This document shows positions 13,574 to 23,114 of a stretch of 64,000 nucleotides of DNA, one piece after another. The stretch spans positions 1,240,001 to 1,304,000 of the forward strand of contig CBDDKZ010000005.1 in the NCBI GenBank assembly GCA_965230415.1, read 5' to 3'. The notes beneath the pieces are model-generated. The model did not search any database, was not told where the DNA came from, and worked only from the letters and a program-made list of their open reading frames with translations. The DNA is from CBDDKZ01 sp965230415. Lineage in GTDB: Bacteria > Bacteroidota > Bacteroidia > Cytophagales > JAAEPT01. The first letter of the stretch is position 1. Each line of letters begins with the position of its first letter. The position numbers were made by a program, and so were the translations under genes.

Positions 13574-13734
13574 ATAAATTCTTAAATGTCTTATACCTTT
13601 CATCTCCAACTTCTCTTTCCCTAGCACAAAACGGCTTGTCGTTTATTCTAAAGCATTTCTATGAACTTCACTCTAACTTTTCCTCTCTCCTCTTCAGCAC
13701 CTTTTTTGTGCCCTTCTCTCTGTCAAAGCGGATG

Positions 13735-13766
13735 CAAAGGTAACACACTTTTTCTACCTATCAAAA
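13735..13766 (-). promoter_or_regulatory. rRNA operon promoter (Bacteroidota type)
   Basis: On the minus strand TTTG (13765-13762) is followed by exactly 19 bases and then TACCTTTG (13742-13735), matching the Bacteroidota -33 TTTG / -7 TAnnTTTG consensus. It would start transcription about 155 bases before the mature 16S. The identical hexanucleotide and spacing recur before rpmH at 62859-62889. The remaining upstream stretch to 13991 is AT-rich and shows no gene. Confidence 0.75.
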
Positions 13767-13991
13767 CTTTATGAGAATATATTTTTAAGGTTCTGTTAAC
13801 AATCCGAAATAAACAACAGAAAATCAATCACTTATTTTTTGTGATTTTTTTTAAAAAAAATTTAAACCCTAAATAGATATATGATAAAATAGGTCTGGTA
13901 ATTCTTCCACCCTAATAACTCTATAACATTTGAACATCTTAGATACTCCTGGGTTTACTTAAAAAAAGGAGTTATTTGATACCCCACTAAA

Positions 13992-14576
13992 TCAAGATTT
14001 AAGTCCTGAATGAACCCTTTTTCTTATTCGACTCAAACTTTCCGGGCTTACACCCAAAAAATTCGCGATGTATTTAAGAGGGATTCGCTGAAAAATTTCA
14101 GGTTTATCTTCCAATAATTTAAGGTAACGCTCCTCGGGTTTATCTGCCAGTAAGGACATGGCAATTTCAGTTGTTCGTGAAACTATTTGTTCGGTAATAA
14201 TGCGGCCAAAAGTTTCGTATTTTGGAAACTTTTCATACAATTCGAGCAGGTGTTTCTTTGAAATTGTGAGTAATGAAGTAGCTTCCAGCGCCTGAAAAGT
14301 GATATTACTAGGAATTCCGGTATTGAAGCTTTTGAATTCGGTAATGAACGTGTTTTCCAAACTTAAATCACAAGACTTTTCTTCTCCATCCTTTATATGG
14401 TAATGTCTGATTGCTCCTTTGACAATAAAAGCGATGAATTTGCACGGAGCTCCTTCTTGAATTAAGAATTGCTTTTTTTTTAGTGTAAGTGCCTGAAAAT
14501 ATAGATCTACCGCTTCCAACTCGATCGTATTGAACGGCATGTAAGTCATTAAATATGATTTTAACTCTTCATTCAA
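13992..14576 (-). CDS. Crp/Fnr-family transcriptional regulator
   Basis: A 194-residue cytoplasmic regulator. Residues about 25-115 form the cyclic-nucleotide-binding-type beta-roll (KKKQFLIQEGAPCKFIAFIVKGAIRHY). A dimerisation helix spans about 120-150. The C terminus holds a short winged HTH (PLKYIANFLGVSPESLSRIRKR, residues about 168-189). There is no N-terminal Cys cluster, so it is not an iron-sulphur FNR; the ligand is unknown. Many Bacteroidota carry several such single-gene regulators. It lies between the rRNA promoter and a secreted-protein gene 29 bases upstream, so the two may be co-transcribed. It is the only Crp/Fnr gene in the window and a candidate, not proven, to act at the palindrome before ccoS. 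Confidence 0.88.
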   Translation of the reverse strand: MNEELKSYLMTYMPFNTIELEAVDLYFQALTLKKKQFLIQEGAPCKFIAFIVKGAIRHYHIKDGEEKSCDLSLENTFITEFKSFNTGIPSNITFQALEATSLLTISKKHLLELYEKFPKYETFGRIITEQIVSRTTEIAMSLLADKPEERYLKLLEDKPEIFQRIPLKYIANFLGVSPESLSRIRKRVHSGLKS

Positions 14577-14605
14577 CGTTTAGAAAATCTTCAAATTAAA
14601 CGGTG

Positions 14606-16114
14606 CTATTCTACCAGCAACATCGCTGTGCTTTCCTGATTGTTTTTATAAAAACGAAGCAAGTAACGATTTTCGTCAAACTGTTCTGATTTAAATGGTA
14701 CAACAATCATATTCGCTTTTTCCCGGACCGATAAATAGGCTCTTTCTTTATGTCCCTGTGGGTTTAAATGCACCTTAACAATATTTGTAACATCACCAGG
14801 ATGCCATTCGATGTATTTGGCATCTCCGAATTTAAATCCCTCGTTTTCTTTGCTCTCATTAAAGAGTAGAAACAGATGGCCTTCTTTTTCAACAGGGAAA
14901 TAAGATCGATAGACAGTGCCCGCCTGATTTTTAACAACAACTCTGTCCCATTCTTTTTGACCCCTTATATTTCGGGCTACCACGATTACTTCGTTACAAT
15001 TAGCCTCCAATTGATGGGTGGTATGATTAAGAGACAGGTTCTCATGTTCTATCAACATACGTGTATTACCTTCTTGTGTAACAAACAAATGCGATATAAG
15101 AAAACCTGTTTTTTCCTTTATTTTTAAACCAGACTCACCCTTTTTCTCCGTTGACAGCACCTGTGCGCAAACTTCCATATCTTCTACCAGTATGTCCGGA
15201 CCAAAGGGTTCTAAACCTCCATTTGTAATCCTGAGGTTGGTCTTATCAATTTTCCAATAACAGGAACCTGCTGTAGTAGTAATAGACAGACGTTTTTTTT
15301 CTGAATACAAGGCTCCTACATGCAAATTAAGTTCGTCGTCAAAAACGACTTTAACTCCATAAACGTAATTGGCCGCACTGGGTAAATCGACTTCTGCCAT
15401 GTTCTCTCCATCGTTATAAAAGCCATTTATGCGGTAGCCGTTGTCCTTAACATGAGAGAGTAAATAAACATTAGCTTCATTATCTACCAACATTTTCTCT
15501 GCGTCAAAATGAGCATCTTTAATGCGATAAACAACCTCTTTAGTCCACAACTTATTCAGGTCTTCATCGAAAACGCTCACATAAAAGTCTTGAGTGTGTC
15601 GCATAGAGCGATACCTTGGATATATTACGGCTATTTTTGTTTTATCTGCGGATATGGCATAAAAAAAGGGGAAATCAGCATTATCATAATATACTGCTGC
15701 TCTTACAGTATCGCCCAGTTTGAAGGAATCAGTTGCTACTTTGGAGAGTGCCACTTCTATTTTTGAGGTACCTTTAATATATTTAAGGGCCACAAGACCA
15801 TTTTTTAGCACCAAGAATTGATCTTTAGAAGTCCATGTACCTTTTTTAGGTGAAAAACTACTATGCTCTAAGCGTTCGAGTTGATTGTTGTATTTATAAA
15901 TTTTAAATTTCTGATTACGATTGTCTCTGCGCTCAAGCACATAGAAGCCGTTATCATTTTTCTTAAAGGCATTTCCATAGGAAACACTTTCCCATTCCAA
16001 ACCAGGGGATTGCTCCCATAACACATTAAGATTAGGGACTTGCGCAAACACGTTAACGCTCAAAATGACAGAACAAACAGCGAAATATAAACGGATCATA
16101 TATTTAAATTGCAA
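14606..16114 (-). CDS. hypothetical secreted protein
   Basis: A protein of 502 residues (or 497 from the second ATG at 16099, which gives a cleaner signal peptide MIRLYFAVCSVILSVNVFA). The mature part consists of many short beta-strand segments with repeats such as FKIYKYNNQLERLEH and FYVSVFDEDLNKLW, resembling the blades of a beta-propeller. No catalytic motif is seen. I do not recognise the family. Similar signal-peptide propeller-like proteins of unknown function are common in Cytophagia. It lies just upstream of the Crp/Fnr gene in the same direction. The 216-base gap between its start and the preceding imelysin stop shows no gene. Confidence 0.7.
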   Translation of the reverse strand: MQFKYMIRLYFAVCSVILSVNVFAQVPNLNVLWEQSPGLEWESVSYGNAFKKNDNGFYVLERRDNRNQKFKIYKYNNQLERLEHSSFSPKKGTWTSKDQFLVLKNGLVALKYIKGTSKIEVALSKVATDSFKLGDTVRAAVYYDNADFPFFYAISADKTKIAVIYPRYRSMRHTQDFYVSVFDEDLNKLWTKEVVYRIKDAHFDAEKMLVDNEANVYLLSHVKDNGYRINGFYNDGENMAEVDLPSAANYVYGVKVVFDDELNLHVGALYSEKKRLSITTTAGSCYWKIDKTNLRITNGGLEPFGPDILVEDMEVCAQVLSTEKKGESGLKIKEKTGFLISHLFVTQEGNTRMLIEHENLSLNHTTHQLEANCNEVIVVARNIRGQKEWDRVVVKNQAGTVYRSYFPVEKEGHLFLLFNESKENEGFKFGDAKYIEWHPGDVTNIVKVHLNPQGHKERAYLSVREKANMIVVPFKSEQFDENRYLLRFYKNNQESTAMLLVE

Positions 16115-16330
16115 AGATTTGAAATCAAATGCTAATCTTAAATACGAATAAAGTGAATCAATACCGGTTTCAAATCTTTAGCAGGGTTGATTCCCTTTAC
16201 AATCGGTATAAATTGGCGTGAATAAGCTATCCAAATTCCCCAATGAAAATGCGATAATCACTTTTATTTACATAGCATTTAGTGACTATAACTTATACCT
16301 TGTTCCCTAAGCCCTTTGTTCGGAATAATG

Positions 16331-17422
16331 TTAATCTCCGTCGTTATCGCTAAATGATATGGTGATATCTAAGCTGTTGGCTACGTCAGTTTTAAGCAAA
16401 AAAATAAGGTCATTAATCTTTCCATGTAATTCGTCGTAATGATTTACGCTGGTTTCAATTTCTTCAAAAAGGGGGGCTGGCCCATCTGCAGCCAGTTGCT
16501 GAATATCATCAATTAAACCTTGTACCTCCACTAATAATTTATTGGCTCCATAATAGTTAAGCACATCGTCGAAGCCTGTTAGTTCATTCGCTATAAATAA
16601 AGTTTCGAAGGCATCTAAAGTCGATTTAATATGTTCATATGATTGTTTGCTTCGATACGATTCGAGCTCATAAGGCAATATAGTACCATCATTACTTTTT
16701 CCTAGCGGAATACCTAATCTCAGCTTTTCCAGCACTTCCAGCTCATTGATTAACAAATTATAAAATTCCGGAATACTTTCAACAGTAGTATTTACAAAGG
16801 TATACTGGTAGGAGTTCGGATTGTCGGTCCATATGCTATCAATTCTTTCAACCGCTTCATTAATATTGTTGATGACCGCTTCAACATAAGCCGGTCTGCG
16901 CCCGGTACTGTCGGTATTGTAAGAATCCAATACAGGCTCATTTCCAATTTCATTGAATAACATATATTCCAAACCATGAAAACCCTTTGAAGTTACGCCC
17001 TTTGTTTGAATAAAGGTTGAATTAAGGTCATCATTGGCGCGGATAATATTTTCGATAAATGTCGTATTCACGGGCCAGGCATCTACCTGAAAATATAAGG
17101 GTATAATTTCTGCTTCAGAAACCGCATTTAGATTGAAAAACTTTAACTGCTGCCACTCTATAGTGAATTCTTTCCATGTATTTTGCAGAGCAAGCAGGTT
17201 TTGATCGTTTTGCTTCTCTTTAAAAGGCTTAAAACCAGATTGAAGGGCTTTGCTTAGTTCCACGCAATTATTCAAAGAAGCGCTTAAATAATCATCGCGC
17301 AGGACCTCTGAATAAGCAGTGAAGTCATACTTTTCTTTAGCTACACCATCTTCATCCTTGCTACAGGCAATGATAATAACTATAATGACCAACAATAGTG
17401 TCTTTAATCGCGTGTTTTTCAT
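16331..17422 (-). CDS. imelysin-family lipoprotein (peptidase M75-like)
   Basis: A 363-residue lipoprotein (MKNTRLKTLLLVIIVIIIAC, lipobox at Cys20). The all-helical imelysin domain carries the family's GxHxxE motif as GFHGLEYMLF at about residues 147-156. Imelysins (IrpA, IcmP, EfeO-like) are surface or periplasmic iron-linked proteins. The M75 peptidase name is historical, and most members are thought to bind metal rather than cleave protein. Its start overlaps the stop of the di-heme oxidoreductase gene by one base (TAATG). The triplet imelysin, di-heme protein, imelysin recalls the iron-regulated cluster of Pseudomonas. An iron-acquisition role is inferred from family and context. Confidence 0.88.
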   Translation of the reverse strand: MKNTRLKTLLLVIIVIIIACSKDEDGVAKEKYDFTAYSEVLRDDYLSASLNNCVELSKALQSGFKPFKEKQNDQNLLALQNTWKEFTIEWQQLKFFNLNAVSEAEIIPLYFQVDAWPVNTTFIENIIRANDDLNSTFIQTKGVTSKGFHGLEYMLFNEIGNEPVLDSYNTDSTGRRPAYVEAVINNINEAVERIDSIWTDNPNSYQYTFVNTTVESIPEFYNLLINELEVLEKLRLGIPLGKSNDGTILPYELESYRSKQSYEHIKSTLDAFETLFIANELTGFDDVLNYYGANKLLVEVQGLIDDIQQLAADGPAPLFEEIETSVNHYDELHGKINDLIFLLKTDVANSLDITISFSDNDGD

Positions 17423-18822
17423 TACAGCGAATTCAGGAATTTGAGCAATTGATTTCTTTCTTCCATACCAAGCGCTTTAAATTGAGTAACACTTGATTGA
17501 GCTTCACCCCCATGCCACAGAACAGCTTCTTCAATATTTCTGGCCCGGCCGTCATGCAAATAGTTGGTATGCCCATTGACTGTTTCAAATAAACCTATTC
17601 CCCAAAGAGGTGGTGTTCTCCATTCGGTGCCTGAGGCTAGAAAGTCCGGTCTGTTATCGGCAAGACCTTCACCCATGTCGTGAAGCAATAAATCCGTGTA
17701 AGGGTAAATAGTTTGGTTATTTAATGCGTCAATTGGTGAATCACTTCCTGTTTCCATTTTTTGCCTGTGACATTTCTCACACTCCAGGTCAAAAAACAGC
17801 TGTTTGCCTTTGAGAACATCCTGATCCCCTACGTCGCGCTGGGCAGGGACCGCCAGCGTGCGAACATAGAATACGACAAAGTCTAAGGTTTCGTCTGTAC
17901 ACTCCGGTGTACTGCCATTCGGAATTGTATCGCAGTTAAGCCCTACAGGACAATTTTCATCAGGAAAAAGGCTTGTAGTGATGCCCATATCCCCTAAAAA
18001 GGCACCTGCACTCTGTTGAACCAAATTCGGTTGATTGGCTTTCCATCCGAACTTCCCCAATACGTTCTGATCGAGCGCAGCATCATATACATAATTAGCT
18101 CTGCCCGATATACCATCATTGTCACTATCATTTTCGTCCACAAATGATAAAAAGGTCTCGTCAGGAACATTTTCCAGTAAGCCTAAACCTACCATATGAG
18201 GAGCTACCCTGGGTGAATACATTACCTGATTATGTAAAGCACCATAATTGGTTTCTCTGATAACTATTTCCGGCTTCCTCAAAGAATAGGAATTACCGTC
18301 ATCGTATTCGCCATTAAGTGCTGTATAATTGATTTCAAATCGAGCTTCGGCATCGATACCATTCAGCGCCAGGTCCTGAATCTGCCCCCCATAAATGGGA
18401 TCTGCCAGTGGTCCATTGTTTGCGTTGCTACCCGGTTGCGAAATACGTATGAGGTAACCTGTTTGCTCCTCTCCAAAAAATTCCGGTGCACGCCCACGAC
18501 CATCCCTGGAATGACAAGTGCCACAACTTCGTGCATTGAACACAGGACCAAGCCCATCTCTAGCAGTAGTGGTGGCAGGAGCAGATACCCAAGCCTGTGT
18601 AAAGAAGCCATCCCCTACTTCAAAATCAAGCACTTCATAAGCACTAATGGCAGGAGAAGGACGACTAAATGAATTACTGTTTATTGTTGTTATAGTACTT
18701 GTGCCACCTGAAAATTCTTCTCCATCTTCAGGACTGAGGCCTTGATCTTCCTGTTGTTCTTTTTTGCAAGCTGTAAAGATTACAAAAAATAATAAGGCGT
18801 ATTTAGCTATTTTTCTTTTCAT
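17422..18822 (-). CDS. di-heme oxidoreductase family lipoprotein (DUF1111)
   Basis: A 466-residue protein starting with a lipoprotein signal (MKRKIAKYALLFFVIFTAC). Two c-type heme sites are visible: CGTCH near residues 98-102, within the CxxCHxxxGRG context typical of the family, and CEKCH near 346-350. Conserved surroundings include PHMVGLGLLENVPD, GKFGWKANQPN, LHDMGEGLAD and TEWRTPPLWGIG. The family (DUF1111, distantly related to MauG and di-heme peroxidases) is exported and probably redox-active. Sandwiched between two imelysins, it may change the oxidation state of iron during uptake, which is inference. It is the middle gene of the operon. Confidence 0.9.
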   Translation of the reverse strand: MKRKIAKYALLFFVIFTACKKEQQEDQGLSPEDGEEFSGGTSTITTINSNSFSRPSPAISAYEVLDFEVGDGFFTQAWVSAPATTTARDGLGPVFNARSCGTCHSRDGRGRAPEFFGEEQTGYLIRISQPGSNANNGPLADPIYGGQIQDLALNGIDAEARFEINYTALNGEYDDGNSYSLRKPEIVIRETNYGALHNQVMYSPRVAPHMVGLGLLENVPDETFLSFVDENDSDNDGISGRANYVYDAALDQNVLGKFGWKANQPNLVQQSAGAFLGDMGITTSLFPDENCPVGLNCDTIPNGSTPECTDETLDFVVFYVRTLAVPAQRDVGDQDVLKGKQLFFDLECEKCHRQKMETGSDSPIDALNNQTIYPYTDLLLHDMGEGLADNRPDFLASGTEWRTPPLWGIGLFETVNGHTNYLHDGRARNIEEAVLWHGGEAQSSVTQFKALGMEERNQLLKFLNSL

Positions 18823-18837
18823 ATGTAAAATTGTAAA

Positions 18838-18862
18838 TGCACTGTCTGAATTAGACAGTGCA
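18838..18862 (-). promoter_or_regulatory. intercistronic hairpin between imelysin and di-heme oxidoreductase genes
   Basis: A perfect 10-bp inverted repeat (TGCACTGTCT / AGACAGTGCA) with a 5-base loop sits 8 bases after the imelysin stop and 15 bases before the next start. No strong T run follows on the minus strand. It looks more like an mRNA-stability or partial-termination hairpin that would raise imelysin levels over downstream genes. Confidence 0.6.
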
Positions 18863-18870
18863 TTGCAATA

Positions 18871-20091
18871 TTAATCCTGGACGGTAATCTCACCGACACC
18901 AATGCTGGAACCTACTTCCTGTATTTTTATCGATTGCGCTACTAAAGCATCAATGGTGGCATTGACCTCCGTTTCTGCAGTGGTAATAGCATCATCGAAA
19001 GGAGCAGGAATAGCATTAACTTTTGTCCATGTATCCGTTAACAACGCTAGCAATTCTGTATTCAAATCGGCATCTATTACGGCCATTAATGAACTTAAGG
19101 ATTCACCCGTTATTTCAGTACCATCAACACGCTCATAGGTACCATAGTATACATTTTGTACACCTTTAGCATTGGCAACAATGTCTCTATGCGTATTGTC
19201 ACTAAAGCACGAATGCTCTTCTTCCTGATCTTTGTTAACTAAGGCCTTCTTAATACGTTCTCCGGCAAGCTCACCATTACTTAAGAATCCCATTCCCGAA
19301 AGCATCCTTTTAAGTGCCGCATCAATGTCCATTATGAAATCAGCACGGTAATTATCGGTGCCGTCAGCATCCCATTCCTGGACTAAATCATCTAACTGGT
19401 CAACGATTAATTGAGCACATAGTTTTAGGTAAGTTCCTCTTCGGTCCTGATTCTCATTGGTACCACTTCCATCTGTAACGAAGTCTGTATATGCACGTTG
19501 CCCTGCTTGTTTTGCCGATGGATCTGTTAAATCCTGTCCCCAAAGTAAGAATTCGATGGCATGGTAACCTGTAGACACGTTTTCTTCGGCTCCACCAAAA
19601 CCGTTCTGACCTGATATAGATTCCGCAGTAAGGTCAAAACTAAGATCATTTACCAGATTTTGTTCCTGTCCGTTATTCAAGTCTCCACTTATATAATCGA
19701 TGTGACCTTCGTCAAGCGGCCAAGCGTTTAGGGCACCTTCCGGACCTTCAACTCCATCAAAAATCCCATCAATAGGTCCATCGTAGAAACGATAAACTTC
19801 TGTTTGACCGTAAGGCTCACGCGCAGCTAGCCAGGCAGTTTTACAAGCATCAAAGCCCGTTTGAGTGGGAGTTGCAACAAATGCATCTATTTGATTCTTT
19901 AATTCTATGGCTGTATTGTAAGAATCAAGGTAACTATAATAGACAATATCCGCATACTGCACTACAACTTCTGCTTTCAAAGCAGCATTTGGGTCCATGT
20001 TGTCGTCAGAGTTGTCATCATCTTTATTACAAGAAACCCCAAAGACCATTATTGCCAAGCATAAAACCTGGTATACATTAAATCTCTTCAT
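18871..20091 (-). CDS. imelysin-family lipoprotein (IrpA-like)
   Basis: A 406-residue lipoprotein (MKRFNVYQVLCLAIMVFGVSC, then an Asp/Asn-rich tether NKDDDNSDDN). The imelysin domain holds the GxHxxE motif as GYHAIEFLLWGQDL at about residues 174-187, with the companion segment FDGVEGPEGALNAWPLDEGH before it. This long form with the WPLDEGHIDYI block matches the IrpA-type imelysins linked to iron limitation. It is first in the operon with the di-heme protein and the second imelysin. The 276-base upstream gap contains several AT-rich TTAATT/AATTAA dyads that could be an iron-responsive operator, but no box can be named with confidence. Confidence 0.9.
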   Translation of the reverse strand: MKRFNVYQVLCLAIMVFGVSCNKDDDNSDDNMDPNAALKAEVVVQYADIVYYSYLDSYNTAIELKNQIDAFVATPTQTGFDACKTAWLAAREPYGQTEVYRFYDGPIDGIFDGVEGPEGALNAWPLDEGHIDYISGDLNNGQEQNLVNDLSFDLTAESISGQNGFGGAEENVSTGYHAIEFLLWGQDLTDPSAKQAGQRAYTDFVTDGSGTNENQDRRGTYLKLCAQLIVDQLDDLVQEWDADGTDNYRADFIMDIDAALKRMLSGMGFLSNGELAGERIKKALVNKDQEEEHSCFSDNTHRDIVANAKGVQNVYYGTYERVDGTEITGESLSSLMAVIDADLNTELLALLTDTWTKVNAIPAPFDDAITTAETEVNATIDALVAQSIKIQEVGSSIGVGEITVQD

Positions 20092-20367
20092 GATATCAAT
20101 TATTCTTTCTTTGATAAAGGTTATTATGCTGTAAATTAATTTAGACTAATTAAAAATAACAAACATTATCGCATTTAATTAAAACTAATTTTAATCAGCC
20201 ATACATTTATTCCTTTTGCTCCTGTGATGTCATTTGCAAAAGTTGGGCGCTAACATTTAAATTAAAGGTTTGCTTTATTGGATCTCATATTTTAAGTTCG
20301 CCTTTTCCATCAATATATAATTAATTACAAGGTCCATCGTTTTACAGAGATTGAGAAAAACTGCCTA

Positions 20368-21669
20368 ATGAACTGGAGAAACTTATTGCCACTAATTTTT
20401 ATTTTTTTGCTCTTCGCATGCTCACAAGACAAGGAGTATAAGGAGCTTGTATGTGGCTTTAAAGAATTCAACATTGAAAAAGGGAGAGCAATAAAATATA
20501 TTTTCGACAAAAAAATACCTTTTCATCCAAAGCGAATTCCCAGTTGGAAAATACAATTTACTACACTGAATGCTTTCCTTGAAAATAATGGCGAGGCCAA
20601 ATACCTCATCGTTGACAGGACTATAATCCAAGACCCGGATTTCCGACAACTTCAAAAATCTTTAGACTACGCCTTTGAAACGCAGGAGGCTATAATTTAT
20701 CAGATCGACCACCACAAACATCAGTCTCATACGTTGGATATCAATTTTAGCTCTCCGGGCACGTCTGCCACCATCTATAAAAATGGTCTCATTAAGACCT
20801 TAGCCAATGATCAACGCGTTCTGGATATAGGTCCCGACGAATTATACCCATTCACCTTTAAATCTTCTCTTTCCGAATTAGGAATAAGCCGCAACGAACA
20901 ACTTAAAATAGCCATAGACTATCGCAGTCCAAACCCTCACAAAGGACTCCTATTTGTTTACAGCATTCTATCGGAAAAGGATGAGCAGCTCATTACTTTT
21001 GATCAACAATTAATTGCAGCACAAGACTCGTCTATGTGGAATACACAAGAATATTTATTTAAAATACCCAATAGTGCGACTTCTGGTGACCGTTTTAAAA
21101 TTTACTTATGGAATGCCTCCAATACCAGCATGCAGATAGATCGTATTTTCATAGGCAAGCAACAGCTGGCTCCAATTACGGCAGATTTACTGGGGGAAGT
21201 GTGTTGGAGAAGCAGCTGTGACTACCATTTTCTAAATTCCAGTGATTGGCTCAATTGGCAAAATGGGATCTCGTTTGACAAAAGGATAAAACAACAGTAC
21301 AAAGTATTATCTAGCCACGAACGATATGCGATTAATCATACAAGTACGCTTAAGCAAATGCAATTCACAGGTTCTAACGAACTGGTATTAGAAATAAATT
21401 ACAAAAACATTACACCAAAAGACTCTGTTTTGGCATCCGTTATTTTTCAAGACAATAAGGGTGTCACGAAAGCCCGTAGAGAGTTCTTGTTGCCATCCAC
21501 AAAAGCATCTGCCAAGACCTGGTGTCAGTTTCTTAAAAACATAAGCCTTCCCGAAGGAATAGATGATGACACGGACCGGGTCTTATTTCGTGTTATTAAT
21601 AAAAACAATACAGAGGCACATATTGGCAGGGTACATCTTGCAACAATACGAAAAAACAATTGTAACTAA
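20368..21669 (+). CDS. hypothetical lipoprotein of the acetylation operon
   Basis: A 433-residue protein with an N-terminal lipoprotein signal (MNWRNLLPLIFIFLLFAC). The remainder is a mix of beta-rich segments without a motif I recognise. Pieces such as LKIAIDYRSPNP and DRVLFRVINKNNTEAHIG suggest two jelly-roll or carbohydrate-binding-like domains. It overlaps the MBOAT start by one base (TAATGG), so it belongs to the same operon as the MBOAT acyltransferase and the AlgJ/AlgX-like protein. A role as an envelope accessory of polysaccharide acetylation is inferred only from this coupling. The first ATG after an upstream stop is used as the start. Confidence 0.75.
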   Translation: MNWRNLLPLIFIFLLFACSQDKEYKELVCGFKEFNIEKGRAIKYIFDKKIPFHPKRIPSWKIQFTTLNAFLENNGEAKYLIVDRTIIQDPDFRQLQKSLDYAFETQEAIIYQIDHHKHQSHTLDINFSSPGTSATIYKNGLIKTLANDQRVLDIGPDELYPFTFKSSLSELGISRNEQLKIAIDYRSPNPHKGLLFVYSILSEKDEQLITFDQQLIAAQDSSMWNTQEYLFKIPNSATSGDRFKIYLWNASNTSMQIDRIFIGKQQLAPITADLLGEVCWRSSCDYHFLNSSDWLNWQNGISFDKRIKQQYKVLSSHERYAINHTSTLKQMQFTGSNELVLEINYKNITPKDSVLASVIFQDNKGVTKARREFLLPSTKASAKTWCQFLKNISLPEGIDDDTDRVLFRVINKNNTEAHIGRVHLATIRKNNCN

Positions 21670-23111
21670 TGGTCTTTAGCTCGGTAGAATTTTTACTACT
21701 TTTCTTTCCTGTAACCCTGTTTCTCCTGGCAGCAGTGCCACGTTCAGGTAAGAATGCCGTATTAACCGCTGTTAGTCTTTTGTTTTATGCCTGGGGAGAA
21801 GGATGGTTCGTGATTGTCATGATATCGTCTATCCTATTTAATTACCTCTGTGGCATTTTGCTGGATAGGTCCATCGACAAAAAAGCGCTGAGAAGACTCT
21901 TTCTGATACTTAGTGTTGTCTTTAATTTAGGTCTTCTAGGCTTTTATAAATACAGCGGATTCATTCTCGAAAATCTGCATTTTCTATTCGGAGATAATGA
22001 TGCCAAAATAGCCCAAACCCATTTACCTATTGGAATATCATTTTTCACATTTCAGGGTCTTTCATATATCATAGATGTATATAGAAGAGAGGTAAAAGCC
22101 ACTTACAACCCTTTACACGTAGGACTTTACATTTCATTGTTCCCTCAACTTATTGCAGGGCCTATAGTACGTTACACAGATGTTCTTAACGAAATTATTT
22201 CCAGAAAGGTAAATATGGAATTATTTGCATCGGGTGCCAAACGTTTTGTAGTTGGACTCGGCAAAAAAGTGCTAATTGCCAATATTGTAGCGCAGTTCGC
22301 CGAAGCAGCGTTTACGGCAGACCCAAATCTACTCACCACTAAAATGGCGTGGATAGGTATAACCTGCTACTCATTACAAATTTACTTTGACTTTTCGGGG
22401 TATTCAGATATGGCTATCGGATTGGGTAGAATGTTTGGCTTTAAGTTCCTGGAAAACTTCAATCTTCCTTATACTGCTGCCTCCATACAAGAATTTTGGC
22501 GACGCTGGCATATTTCTTTGTCCACCTGGTTTCGCGACTACCTTTATATTCCACTGGGAGGTAACCGAAAAGGACCAATTCGCACCTATGTAAACCTCAT
22601 AACTGTATTTTTCTTGACGGGCTTATGGCACGGTGCCAGTTGGAATTTCATATTATGGGGCCTATTACACGGGTCATTTCTGCTGATCGAGCGAGCAGGA
22701 TTTAATAAGCTACTGGGCAAAATAAAGATTATCGGTCACGTTTATACCTTACTGGTTGTTATGGTATGCTGGGTATTTTTCAGAATCGAAGACTTCGGTC
22801 ATGCGATGCAATACATTTCTGCCATGTTTGGCTTTGTAGGTGATGAAGCAAAAGACCTCTATTTGATAAGAGCTCTTAACAAACTTGTTCTAGCCTCCTT
22901 ATTTCTTGGTATTATTCTTTCCACAGGCCTTCCCCTACAACTCTATCGAAATTCAGAGAAATGGGTAAAAAAATGGCGTATAGGTACTATTTATCCACTT
23001 TACCACTTGCGAGAACTAGTAGTTCTGTCTTTTCTGATATTAGTGATTTTATGTTCGTATACCGAACTGGCAGCCGGAACATTTAACCCGTTTATTTACT
23101 ATAGATTCTAA
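21669..23111 (+). CDS. MBOAT-family O-acyltransferase (AlgI/DltB type)
   Basis: A 480-residue polytopic inner-membrane protein with about ten hydrophobic segments. The MBOAT signature WHGASWNFILWGLLHG lies at about residues 320-335 and contains the catalytic His. Family markers also include PQLIAGPIVRY, the DFSGYSDMAIG block and NLPYTAASIQEFWRRWHISL. AlgI-type members pass acetyl groups across the inner membrane to a periplasmic partner that acetylates a polysaccharide. The AlgJ/AlgX-like protein just downstream (3-base gap) is that expected partner. The polysaccharide itself is not encoded in the window. Confidence 0.95.
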   Translation: MVFSSVEFLLLFFPVTLFLLAAVPRSGKNAVLTAVSLLFYAWGEGWFVIVMISSILFNYLCGILLDRSIDKKALRRLFLILSVVFNLGLLGFYKYSGFILENLHFLFGDNDAKIAQTHLPIGISFFTFQGLSYIIDVYRREVKATYNPLHVGLYISLFPQLIAGPIVRYTDVLNEIISRKVNMELFASGAKRFVVGLGKKVLIANIVAQFAEAAFTADPNLLTTKMAWIGITCYSLQIYFDFSGYSDMAIGLGRMFGFKFLENFNLPYTAASIQEFWRRWHISLSTWFRDYLYIPLGGNRKGPIRTYVNLITVFFLTGLWHGASWNFILWGLLHGSFLLIERAGFNKLLGKIKIIGHVYTLLVVMVCWVFFRIEDFGHAMQYISAMFGFVGDEAKDLYLIRALNKLVLASLFLGIILSTGLPLQLYRNSEKWVKKWRIGTIYPLYHLRELVVLSFLILVILCSYTELAAGTFNPFIYYRF

Positions 23112-23114
23112 AAA

